A stretch of 7,713 nt of DNA from an uncultured Brevundimonas sp. (GTDB lineage Bacteria; Pseudomonadota; Alphaproteobacteria; Caulobacterales; Caulobacteraceae): the NCBI GenBank assembly GCA_946481405.1, contig CAMLNY010000042.1:1-7713 (forward strand). Reading direction: 5' to 3'. The notes below the pieces were generated by a model, which saw only the letters and a program-made list of their open reading frames with translations, had not been told where the DNA came from and did not search any database. The translations under genes were made by a program, and so were the position numbers. Positions 1-7,188 of the stretch are shown here, piece after piece; within the stretch, counting starts at the first letter, position 1; the number at the start of each line of letters is the position of its first letter.

Positions 1-2404
1 GCCAGGCCTCGATGCCCTCCTGGTCGTACTCGCTGGCCTTCACCGTGCGCTCGAGCGCCTTGATGATGACCCCGGTGTAGAGGTTGAGGCCGCTGGCCAC
101 GCAGTTGTTGGCCGCGTTGGTCACCCGCGGATCGGCCGGGTTGTTGGTCTCGAGCGGCTGGCGCTCGATGTTGCCGCCCTGGACGATGTAGGTCGAGATG
201 TCCTTGTAGAAATAGGCGAAGGACAGCAGGGACTCCGGCGCGAAATACCATTCGACCGACAGGTCGTAGGTGTTGGCGCGGTACGGCTCCAGATCGACAT
301 TGCCCAGCGAGGCTGAGGGGTTCGGAGCCGTCGCGGCGCTGAGGGTGTAGACCGGGACCAGGTTGGTGATGGGCGGACGCGCCATGACCTTGGCAGCCGC
401 GAAGCGGATCTGCAGGTCCTCGATCGGCTCGAACGCGAGGTTCAGCGACGGCAGGGTGTCGTCGTATTCGTTGGAGCCGGGCGTGGCGACCGGAAGGTTG
501 TTGATGTTCGAGTAGCCCATGGCCTCGAGCTCGGTCTTGACCTGCCGCACGCCGACGTTGCCGCGGAACGGAACGCCGAACAGGGTCGTGTCCCAGTCGA
601 CCTGCGCCCAGTAGCCGGTGTCGGTTTCCTTGACCTCGCGGAAGTTGGCGAACGCCGAGGGATTCTCGAGACCCAGCAGGCGGAAGTCGCCGCCGGCCAC
701 CCCGGTGTTGCAGTTGCAGTCCCACCGATAGATGTTCCGCAGCGCTTCCAGATCGGGAATGATCCACGACGTCGCCGAGCCGGTGGGCAGGTCGAGGTTG
801 CGCCCGAACCCGGTCAGCAGCTGCGTGACCGACGACATCGCCGTTCCCGCCGGGAGGGCGGGCGCGTCGTTGACGTTGTTCAGGCGGCTGTAACCGGTCC
901 CGGTCGAGGTGTATTCCTTGCGGCTCAGACCACCCTTCACGGTAAGGACGTCGTTGAGGTTCCACTCGAACGCGCCTTCGGCCGTGTCGTAGACATTGGT
1001 CTGGTAGCTGGTCGAAAGACGCAGCTCGGACCGCAGAAGACCCGTCGGTCCCGTGATCGTCCAGGCGTTGGCGTCGGCGACGTTGAAGCCGTAGTTGATC
1101 AGCGGCAGGTCGTGATTGTCGCGGAAGTCCCAGCTGTATCCGGCGATGTTCTGGCGGTCGATGATCGCATTGACCTGAAGCGGGTTGGCGAACTCCGACT
1201 TCGAACGACCGACCGTTCCGGAAATCCGGAAGGTGTCGGTGAACTCGTGTTCCAGGGCCAGGGTGTTCTGGGTGTATTCGGTCTCGAGCACGTCGAAGCG
1301 GTTCTCGGTCCGCAGGTCGACGTCGTTGAAGCGGGCATAGACCATCTCGCCCGTGACCGGATCGACGACCGTCTCGATGATGTCGACCTCGGGTTTGCCG
1401 CCCTGGGAGGCGTTGCGGCTGAAGGACCAGGCTTCGAGGAAGTTCTCGCGACGGGTCGATTCCAGCTTGGAATACAGGCTGTCGAAGGTCAGCAGCGTCC
1501 GGCCGTCGGCGGGGCGCCACTGGAGGGACAGGGTCGCTCCGGTGCGTTCCTGCTCGTGGGTCAGACGACCGTAGCGAGGAATGCGGGGATGGTAGACCAC
1601 GCCCGCCGAGCCCGCCCCGCCCGGCAGGGCCGTCGGGTTCTGGAAGCCGTTGTCGCCGCTCGCCGGGCCCCAGCGCACCGAGGAGAAGCCCTCTTCGATG
1701 GAGTCCTTTTCGCTGAAGGCCAGAGAGGCCAGCGCGCCGAACTGTCCGTCGAACCAGGTGTTGGAGGCCAGCACGGCGTAGCGCGGGCTCCAGGACTCGG
1801 ACAGGTCGTTGTAGCCGCTCTGGACGGAGCCGGCGGCGGTGAAGCCCTGATAGTCGAACGGGCGGCTGGTGCGCAGATCGACGGTGGCGCCCAACGAGCC
1901 TTCCTCGACCTCTGCGGAGGCCGTCTTCCGCACCGTGATGTTGTTGAACAGTTCCGAAGCGAAGACATTGAAGTCGAAACCCCGGCCGCGGTTCGCGCCG
2001 CCGGAGGAGTCGGTCGCCGACGTCGTGGCCTGGGCCTCGATGCCGTTGATGCGGGTCCGCGTGAAGTCCGGGCCCAGACCCCGCACGGTGATCGAACGGC
2101 CTTCGCCCGCGTCGCGATCGATAGAGACGCCGGGAATCCGCTGGATCGACTCGGCGAGATTGGTGTCGGGGAAGTCCGCGATGTCTTCGGCCGAAATCGC
2201 GTCCACGACACCGGCTTCGCGCCGCTTGATGCTCAGGGCCGCGGCCAGACTGGCGCGGAACCCGGTGACGACGACTTCGTCAACGGTGGTCTCCTCCTGG
2301 TCCGGCGCAGGCGTCGTCTGCGCCTGTACGGAGGTCGCGACGGTCAGCGCGACGAGCGAAACGCCCATAAGGCAGGAATCGCGCAGCAGTTTTCTGGCGG
2401 TCAT
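1..2404 (-). CDS. TonB-dependent outer-membrane receptor (Xanthomonas/Caulobacter type), C-terminus cut by window edge
   Basis: This is an outer-membrane beta-barrel receptor that should import a large or scarce substrate using energy from TonB-ExbBD. The 801 codons visible begin with a signal peptide (basic MTARK, hydrophobic core about 12-24, likely cleavage after VQA28). A TonB box, DEVVVTG, follows at residues 42-48. The plug domain (about 50-175) contains the motifs IPGVSIDRDAGEGRSITVRG and TRTRINGIEAQ and ends near EEGSLGATVDLRTSRPF, which is typical of the TonB-Xanth-Caul subfamily often linked to carbohydrate uptake. The rest is barrel strands and loops; the last visible residues are YDQEGIEAW. 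Full members run to about 900-1000 residues, so 100-200 are probably missing. The ATG is chosen because AGGGA lies 7 nt upstream and the signal peptide begins directly there. No N-terminal signalling extension for anti-sigma control is present. An unusual CNC motif lies at residues 563-565. The gene is divergent from the LamG gene. The substrate is not known; a glycan is inferred from the neighbour. Confidence 0.95.
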   Translation of the reverse strand, partial: MTARKLLRDSCLMGVSLVALTVATSVQAQTTPAPDQEETTVDEVVVTGFRASLAAALSIKRREAGVVDAISAEDIADFPDTNLAESIQRIPGVSIDRDAGEGRSITVRGLGPDFTRTRINGIEAQATTSATDSSGGANRGRGFDFNVFASELFNNITVRKTASAEVEEGSLGATVDLRTSRPFDYQGFTAAGSVQSGYNDLSESWSPRYAVLASNTWFDGQFGALASLAFSEKDSIEEGFSSVRWGPASGDNGFQNPTALPGGAGSAGVVYHPRIPRYGRLTHEQERTGATLSLQWRPADGRTLLTFDSLYSKLESTRRENFLEAWSFSRNASQGGKPEVDIIETVVDPVTGEMVYARFNDVDLRTENRFDVLETEYTQNTLALEHEFTDTFRISGTVGRSKSEFANPLQVNAIIDRQNIAGYSWDFRDNHDLPLINYGFNVADANAWTITGPTGLLRSELRLSTSYQTNVYDTAEGAFEWNLNDVLTVKGGLSRKEYTSTGTGYSRLNNVNDAPALPAGTAMSSVTQLLTGFGRNLDLPTGSATSWIIPDLEALRNIYRWDCNCNTGVAGGDFRLLGLENPSAFANFREVKETDTGYWAQVDWDTTLFGVPFRGNVGVRQVKTELEAMGYSNINNLPVATPGSNEYDDTLPSLNLAFEPIEDLQIRFAAAKVMARPPITNLVPVYTLSAATAPNPSASLGNVDLEPYRANTYDLSVEWYFAPESLLSFAYFYKDISTYIVQGGNIERQPLETNNPADPRVTNAANNCVASGLNLYTGVIIKALERTVKASEYDQEGIEAW

Positions 2405-2411
2405 CTTGAAG

Positions 2412-2416
2412 TCCCT
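2412..2416 (-). promoter_or_regulatory. Ribosome binding site of the TonB-dependent receptor
   Basis: On the minus strand AGGGA lies 7 nt before the ATG at 2404, within a purine-rich run (AAGGGAAGGGAC). It fixes the chosen start, which is also the first residue of a well-formed signal peptide. Confidence 0.65.
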
Positions 2417-2485
2417 TCCCTTGATCCTTCCGGACTCTGCGGTCCCTGCCGGATCGGCTTCCCCTAAGGCCGGAATCCCAACTTG

Positions 2486-2499
2486 TGATACCGGTGTCA
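2486..2499. promoter_or_regulatory. Operator-like palindrome 1 (TGATACCGGTGTCA)
   Basis: This 14-bp imperfect palindrome has TGA/TCA ends and a perfect ACCGGT centre, with one mismatched pair between them. An even-length palindrome with a central CG step is the typical architecture of LacI/GalR-family operators. In the minus-strand reading the flanked site GTATGACACCGGTATCA matches site 2 at 14 of 17 positions. The site lies 81 bp upstream of the receptor start. The regulator is not in this window, and the assignment to LacI/GalR is inferred from shape. Confidence 0.55.
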
Positions 2500-2540
2500 T
2501 ACAGGCTCGCACGATGCGGCGGCCGTGGCAACAAAAAGGC

Positions 2541-2554
2541 AGACACCGGTGTCA
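2541..2554. promoter_or_regulatory. Operator-like palindrome 2 (AGACACCGGTGTCA)
   Basis: The inner 12 bp, GACACCGGTGTC, form a perfect palindrome. The flanked minus-strand reading is GTTTGACACCGGTGTCT. Its centre is 55 bp from that of site 1, close to five helical turns, so two dimers could sit on the same DNA face or be bridged by a tetramer. It lies 54 bp before the LamG gene start and overlaps a minus-strand TTGACA hexamer, so occupancy could block transcription toward the receptor. Function is inferred. Confidence 0.6.
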
Positions 2555-2597
2555 AACCCGGTTTAGCTTCCGGCGAGCCCGACGCAGATCGGCGCCC

Positions 2598-2603
2598 AGG
2601 GAG
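2598..2603 (+). promoter_or_regulatory. Ribosome binding site of the LamG-domain protein
   Basis: AGGGAG is placed 5 nt before the ATG at 2609. It supports this start, which is immediately followed by a good signal peptide. Confidence 0.75.
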
Positions 2604-2608
2604 TTCCA

Positions 2609-5600
2609 ATGTCCATTGTCCAGCGCGCCGTCGCCGCCTTCCTCGCCACCACCCTGGCGGCGGTGCTCGCCTCACAGGCCGTTGCCCAGGAGGAGGCCCG
2701 ACCGTCCGACGGCCTTCTGTTCCACCTCAGCGCGGACACGTCCCTGACGGCCGACTTCGCCGTGGGGCAAGGGGTTCCGACCTTCGCCGACAGGATCGCC
2801 TTGAGGCCGGAGGGCGGCGTGAGCGGCGGCTATGTCGAGGGCACGGACGATCAGCAGCTGGCCTGGAGCGCGCCCGGCAACATCTTCGCCGCGCGAGGCA
2901 CGGTCGCCTTCGACTGGCGGGCGCGCTACGCCGCCGGTCCTACCCCCTTCGTTCTGTTCAGGGTCGGGTTCGCCAACCATTCCAGCTGGGACATGACGTT
3001 CCTGCGGATCGACTGGAACGGCCAAGGCTTCGATGCCTTTGTCACCGACAACAACCTGGCCCGGGTACGTGTCTCCTACGATCTGCCCGCAGAATTGCCC
3101 GCCGACCGCTGGACCCACATCGCCTTCAGCTGGGACGAAGACGAGGGCGTCGTGCTCCGCCTGGACGGCCGTAGGGTCGCCGCGACGCGAACCGCCGCCG
3201 TCCTCGACGCAGCGCTGGACCAGTTCGGCACGGCTGGCCGCATCGTGTCCCCGATCCAGGTCCACAGCCGATACAGTTTCACACGCGGGTCGGACTACGA
3301 CGATCTGAGGATCTACGACCACGCCCTGTCGGACGCCGAGGCCGGGGCTCTGGCATCCCGCGCCCCTGCGCGGCCGCCGTCCGCCCCGACGGTCTCGGCG
3401 CCGGCCGCGGATTGGCGAGCCGCCTGGGATCGGCGCTTCGGCTTCGACCAGGGGTCCTCCCCTTATCTCGCGGACCCGATCACCCGCATTCGCCGGGTCG
3501 AGTTCACCGAGCAGCGCGACATCGCCCAGCGCCTCTGGAAGGGCAACGACGGCGTGCGCGAGACGACCTGGCCCGGCGTCTACAACCGCTCGCGGATCGC
3601 GGGCCGCAGCGACTATTTCATCCTGCCGGACTGGAACGTCTATTCGATGAGCGGCCGTTCGGCGACGTGGTTCCTGCCGGACGAGCCGTGGAACCATGTC
3701 GAGATCCAGGGCGCCGCCTATGGCCGTCTGTCGTCGGTCGACGCGCGCATCGACGCCAGCCGTGTCATCGACGAGACGGCGCCGCGGACCTTGGCGAGCC
3801 GTGCACGAGGAGCCGAGCGAACGACGAACCGCGTCGAGACGCACCAGGGCGGCGCCGTCCGCTTCACCAACACCGACCAGGAAACCCCGATTCAGGAGAT
3901 CGGCGTCTATAACGTCACGGCCGGAGACCTCCCGGCCAGCATCGGCGACTACGCCTATGTCGTGCGCGCCGGCGTCGAGCCCAGCTATGTCGCCACCGAC
4001 CCGCTGTCGACCTTCATCGCCGGTCGGTATCCGGTCGAGGAGCGCGACACCCTCGCCGCCATACCCGCCACCGCACCGATGGCGCCGCGCAGCACGGCCC
4101 TGACCGGCGACCGGCCTCTGGCCCACATCGTGGTCCCGATCGACTTCCGTCGGGGGCGTCCCGGCGGCCCGCTGATCCGCAACGTACCGACGCTCAGCTT
4201 TCAGGAAGCGGGAGGACTGGACGGCATCGTGCTGGATATTCCGGCGATCAACACCACGCCGGGCAGCGATGGCCTGATCTCGCTGAACATTCGGGTCAAG
4301 GACCCGCTGTGGCCGTTGCGCGATCTTCTCGACGTCAATGTCTCGGTGCGGCCGGGCGAGGCGCGCACCGTCTTCCTCGACACGCGCGACCGGATTCTGG
4401 ACGACGACCACAGCCTTTATCTCACCGTCGCGGCCTCGAGCCCGGATTTCCAGGCCTCGGCTCTCGACGGCATGGGCGTGCGGATGATCTTCAAGACGCG
4501 CGACGCGGCCCGTCCCGAGCATGTCGCCGATCGCCTGATGCAGATCAAGGACAGCTACGGCTTCCTCGTGGAGGAGCGCCAGATCACCCGCGACCTGGCC
4601 CTGTTCAACCAGTTCTATCTCGACCTCACCGACCTGCTTCGCATCGACCCGGAGAACGTCGAGGCTCGCGCCTACTGGAGCGAGTGGAACGCGTCCCAAC
4701 CCCTGCCAGCATTCACCCAGCCCACGCCGCCGCCCGGCGTGCCGCTCTGGGCCTTCCGCCAGGTTGAGGACCTCAGGCTGGTCCGCCAGTTCGTCAACTG
4801 GTGGATCGACAACCGTCAGATCGAGGGCGAGTTCGGCGGCGGCATCTCCGACGACACCGACATGACCAACCAGTGGGTCGGCCCTGCCCTGATGGGTGTC
4901 GACCCCGACAAGCTGAACGCCTCCCTGCTGGCCCTGATCGACGCCAGCTATCGCAACGGCATGTGGACCGACGGTCTCGGGACGATCCAGACCGACGAGC
5001 TTCATGTCTATGAGGAGGGCGTCAACGCCATCAGCCAGGCGGCGCTGCTCAATCGCGGCGATCCCCTGACGCTGGAACGGCTGATGGCGACCGCGCGCCG
5101 CTACGACGACCTGACCGAGGTCAACGCCGCCGGCCACCGGCACATCGTCTCGTCCTATTTCTCGGGCTCCATGATCGCCCGCGATACGCCGTGGGACTGG
5201 TCCAAGGCTCAGTCGTACCTGATCCTGCACCCGGGACTCGCGTTGGTGGACTACAATGGGTCGCCCCGGCTCCGATCGCTGATGCTGGAGCTGGCCGACG
5301 GCTATCTCGCCCACGGCGCGCCCGGCGCGGACGGGACCGTCAACTGGCCCGCCGACATCAACTGGACCACCGACGCCCAGCGCGGCTCCGGCATCGGCCC
5401 GACCAATATGCTCCTGTGGTCGGCCTTCCGCTGGACCGGCGACCAGAAGTATCTCGCTCCGATGGGCACGCCGCAGGCCCCGACCGGCTTTGGCGGCGTC
5501 AGCAGCGACATCGGCCGCGATGTCGGCATGCCGGAGCTCAACCAGCGTTTCGTCACGGCGGCCGCACGACCGGACGCTTCGGGCGACACGCTCACCTTCG

Positions 5601-6442
5601 CCGCTGCAGAGACGGGCGATCGCAGCTTCCTGGAGCGGCTCTACGCCAATGAGATCCACGCGGGCTCCATCCGGATGGGCATGATGACCGAGGACCACTG
5701 GTGGTCCGACCGGGTCGAGATACCGTCCGACCAGCTGCAGCGCGCCCGCCTCGGCGGCGTCGCCCATGCACGCAACCGTCTGGTGCCGGGCAACCGGATC
5801 AGCTGGCGGTTCGAAGATCCGGAAGACGCCCTGCGCATCGCCGTCCTCGTGCGTGAACCGGACGAGCGAGAAGTCGCTGGTGTCGTCGTCTGGAACATGG
5901 CGTCCGGGCCCGTCCACGCCACGATCGGCGGGGGGCAGATCACGCCCGGACAGTGGCGCATGACCCGGGGCGCGGACGCGGATGGCGACGACCGGCCCGA
6001 CTCGGGCGAGACCGCGACCGTCTCGTTCGGACCGGGCGAGGCCCTGCCGGTCACCCTCGCGCCGGGCGCGACTGTGCTGGAGTTCGCCCTCTCCGAAGCC
6101 GGGCCGGAGATGGCGAGGCGTCCGGACGTCGGCATCGGTGCGGCGGACGTCGTTCGACGCGGCGGCCGCCTGATGGTCACGGTTCACAGCCTGGGCGGAG
6201 TCGCCTCGCCCGCCGGCACGGTGATCCTGGAAGGGCCGGACGGGGCGACATTGGCCTCGACGCCGTTCGGCGCCCTCGCCGCCCCGGACGATCTGCAGCC
6301 CAAGACCCAGACCGTCGGGCTACGTATGCCCCGCAACGTTCCGAACGGCGCGCGCGTGAGGCTGATCCTTGACGGAGCCCCGGCCGAGATCAGCGCCTCG
6401 AACAATGCGGCCGCGATCGATCCGGACGCGAACGGCGGCTAA
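2609..6442 (+). CDS. Large secreted LamG/jellyroll multidomain protein, putative carbohydrate-active enzyme of unassigned family
   Basis: This 1277-residue exported protein probably binds or degrades a polysaccharide in the periplasm or outside the cell. A Sec signal peptide is seen (residues 1-26, cleavage likely after AVA26). A LamG/concanavalin-like jellyroll spans about 33-250 and ends in the characteristic DDLRIYDHAL at 231-240. A Pro/Ala-rich linker (about 250-270) follows. A beta-rich region of no family I recognise (about 280-630) contains PDWNVYS (340-346) and WFLPDEPWNHVEIQG (354-368). A helix-rich region from about 635 to 1040 looks like an alpha/alpha toroid. It carries EGEFGGGISDDTDM (739-752), DELHVYEEG (796-804), GHRH (842-845) and EDHWWSD (1028-1034), all possible active-site residues. 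A beta region follows with an EF-hand-like loop at 1123-1134. The protein ends in a CARDB-like Ig domain (about 1173-1270, ending ASNNAA). It is divergent from the TonB receptor and shares its control region. Enzymatic activity is inference: it could instead be a binding or surface protein. Confidence 0.85.
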   Translation: MSIVQRAVAAFLATTLAAVLASQAVAQEEARPSDGLLFHLSADTSLTADFAVGQGVPTFADRIALRPEGGVSGGYVEGTDDQQLAWSAPGNIFAARGTVAFDWRARYAAGPTPFVLFRVGFANHSSWDMTFLRIDWNGQGFDAFVTDNNLARVRVSYDLPAELPADRWTHIAFSWDEDEGVVLRLDGRRVAATRTAAVLDAALDQFGTAGRIVSPIQVHSRYSFTRGSDYDDLRIYDHALSDAEAGALASRAPARPPSAPTVSAPAADWRAAWDRRFGFDQGSSPYLADPITRIRRVEFTEQRDIAQRLWKGNDGVRETTWPGVYNRSRIAGRSDYFILPDWNVYSMSGRSATWFLPDEPWNHVEIQGAAYGRLSSVDARIDASRVIDETAPRTLASRARGAERTTNRVETHQGGAVRFTNTDQETPIQEIGVYNVTAGDLPASIGDYAYVVRAGVEPSYVATDPLSTFIAGRYPVEERDTLAAIPATAPMAPRSTALTGDRPLAHIVVPIDFRRGRPGGPLIRNVPTLSFQEAGGLDGIVLDIPAINTTPGSDGLISLNIRVKDPLWPLRDLLDVNVSVRPGEARTVFLDTRDRILDDDHSLYLTVAASSPDFQASALDGMGVRMIFKTRDAARPEHVADRLMQIKDSYGFLVEERQITRDLALFNQFYLDLTDLLRIDPENVEARAYWSEWNASQPLPAFTQPTPPPGVPLWAFRQVEDLRLVRQFVNWWIDNRQIEGEFGGGISDDTDMTNQWVGPALMGVDPDKLNASLLALIDASYRNGMWTDGLGTIQTDELHVYEEGVNAISQAALLNRGDPLTLERLMATARRYDDLTEVNAAGHRHIVSSYFSGSMIARDTPWDWSKAQSYLILHPGLALVDYNGSPRLRSLMLELADGYLAHGAPGADGTVNWPADINWTTDAQRGSGIGPTNMLLWSAFRWTGDQKYLAPMGTPQAPTGFGGVSSDIGRDVGMPELNQRFVTAAARPDASGDTLTFAAAETGDRSFLERLYANEIHAGSIRMGMMTEDHWWSDRVEIPSDQLQRARLGGVAHARNRLVPGNRISWRFEDPEDALRIAVLVREPDEREVAGVVVWNMASGPVHATIGGGQITPGQWRMTRGADADGDDRPDSGETATVSFGPGEALPVTLAPGATVLEFALSEAGPEMARRPDVGIGAADVVRRGGRLMVTVHSLGGVASPAGTVILEGPDGATLASTPFGALAAPDDLQPKTQTVGLRMPRNVPNGARVRLILDGAPAEISASNNAAAIDPDANGG

Positions 6443-6448
6443 CCTCAG

Positions 6449-6502
6449 CCGGCAGGCGGGATGGTTCACATTCCGTGGGATACGTCCTAAGGCGCTTGCC
6501 GG
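6449..6502 (+). other. Inverted repeat/RNA hairpin between LamG gene and tetR, overlapping the tetR ribosome binding site
   Basis: CCGGCAGGCG at 6449-6458 can pair with CGCTTGCCGG at 6493-6502 over 10 bp, including one G:U in RNA. The 34-nt loop contains a smaller 5-bp stem, TGGGA/TCCTA (6476-6489, one G:U), closed by TACG. The right arm covers the first two bases of GGAGG, the probable tetR Shine-Dalgarno. No T-run follows, so it is not a standard intrinsic terminator. It might reduce tetR translation from a read-through transcript or aid 3'-end processing of the LamG mRNA. It could also be chance in GC-rich DNA. Confidence 0.35.
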
Positions 6503-6518
6503 AGGCGAATACCGACCG

Positions 6519-7139
6519 ATGGGTAGTATCTCGAGAGAGATGGCCGAATGGCCTGGTGTCGGGACCCGCGATACGGCGGGCAAGCGCGACGCCGTTCTGA
6601 CCGCGGCGGCGGCGGCCTTCGTCCAGGACGGATTCGGCGCGACCTCGATCGACGACATCGCGGCCCGCCTGGGCGTGTCCAAGCCCACGATCTACTACTA
6701 CGCCGGCTCCAAACAGGATCTTCTGGGCGCCTGCTTTTCCGTTGCCCTCGACGCCTATTCCGACGCGGTCGAGGTGGGGGCCGTCTCAGGCGTCGACGGC
6801 CGGTCGCGCCTCCATGAGGTGGTTCGCGCCTACATCTTCATCACCACTACCGTGTTCGGGCGATGCCTGCACCGCGTGCCGGACCATGAGCTGACCCCCG
6901 ACGTCCGGGATCGTCTGCGCGCCGTCAAACGCAAGGTCGACGCCCGAATTCGCGACCTTCTCCGCGAAGGCGTGCGCGACGGCTCCGTGCGAACGGCGGA
7001 CGTCAGAATGTCCACCTTCGCCATCTCGGGGGCGATGAACTCCATCGCCCAATGGTACAGTCCGGATGGCAAGCTGACGCCGGACGAGATTTCGGAAAGG
7101 CTGTGGGACAGCTTCTTCGAAGGTCTGCGGCCCCGTTGA
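6519..7139 (+). CDS. TetR/AcrR-family transcriptional regulator
   Basis: This is a one-component DNA-binding regulator, probably a ligand-responsive repressor acting as a dimer. From the chosen start it has 206 residues, normal for the family. The N-terminal three-helix domain is clear: [20 protein letters not shown] at about 22-41, then [20 protein letters not shown] (42-61) as the helix-turn-helix, then GSKQDLL. The usual recognition-helix end YYHF is replaced here by YYYA. The C-terminal ligand domain is all-helical with no motif naming the ligand. ATG 6519 is preferred: GGAGG lies upstream at 6501-6505, although the 13-nt spacing is long. ATG 6540 is an alternative that would remove 7 residues; earlier starts would run into the LamG coding region. 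The gene lies 76 bp after the LamG gene and 49 bp before pccB on the same strand. Control of pccB or other acyl-CoA genes, perhaps with an acyl-CoA ligand, is the likeliest role by context only. Confidence 0.9.
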   Translation: MGSISREMAEWPGVGTRDTAGKRDAVLTAAAAAFVQDGFGATSIDDIAARLGVSKPTIYYYAGSKQDLLGACFSVALDAYSDAVEVGAVSGVDGRSRLHEVVRAYIFITTTVFGRCLHRVPDHELTPDVRDRLRAVKRKVDARIRDLLREGVRDGSVRTADVRMSTFAISGAMNSIAQWYSPDGKLTPDEISERLWDSFFEGLRPR

Positions 7140-7166
7140 CCGTGGGCGCCCCATCGGTCATGTAAC
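7136..7166 (+). promoter_or_regulatory. Possible weak promoter of pccB
   Basis: TTGACC at 7136-7141 overlaps the tetR stop codon. TGTAAC at 7161-7166 resembles a -10 element (4 of 6 to TATAAT), but the 19-bp spacing is longer than ideal. It would give pccB its own transcription, separate from tetR. The pattern is weak and could be chance. Confidence 0.2.
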
Positions 7167-7176
7167 TCTACTCGTC

Positions 7177-7183
7177 GGTAGGA
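7177..7183 (+). promoter_or_regulatory. Ribosome binding site of pccB
   Basis: GGTAGGA lies 5 nt before the ATG at 7189 and supports that start, which gives the usual N-terminus of bacterial PccB proteins. Confidence 0.55.
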
Positions 7184-7188
7184 AAACC

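Larger units (their letters stand above)
2405..2608. promoter_or_regulatory. Divergent intergenic control region between receptor and LamG genes
   Basis: This 204-bp region contains both 5' leaders and no plausible gene. It must carry the promoters for both flanking genes. Two related palindromes sit at its centre (separate entries), about 80 bp from the receptor start and about 55 bp from the LamG start. A TTGACA hexamer reads on the minus strand at 2555-2550, inside the second palindrome, but no convincing -10 partner was found at normal spacing. Transcription starts therefore cannot be placed. Confidence 0.6.

Noticed and set aside
1112..2467. 451-codon open frame on the plus strand across the receptor gene
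   Set aside because: It is an antisense shadow of the TonB-dependent receptor, whose minus-strand translation has unmistakable signal peptide, TonB box and plug motifs. The composition of the shadow frame is unlike a real protein.
2486..2554. Palindromes 1 and 2 as intrinsic terminators or a CRISPR-like repeat pair
   Set aside because: They have no loop and no following T-run, there are only two copies, and they lie between divergent gene starts, where operators are the better explanation.
2672..6187. Very long open frame (1171 codons) on the minus strand, antisense to the LamG gene
   Set aside because: It mirrors the codon pattern of the plus-strand gene in GC-rich DNA, has low-complexity Arg/Gly/Val/Asp-rich composition and shows no domain. 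The plus-strand protein has a signal peptide, recognisable domains and a good ribosome binding site.
6369..6518. N-terminal extension of the TetR protein by 50 residues
   Set aside because: The extension would overlap the end of the LamG coding region, is Arg/Pro-rich without structure, and makes the protein longer than usual for the family. ATG 6519 gives a normal length.
7168..7181. CTAC...GTAG inverted repeat before pccB as a TetR operator or RBS-hiding hairpin
   Set aside because: The arms are only 4 bp (5 with a G:U), too short to distinguish from chance and not a convincing TetR-type operator.
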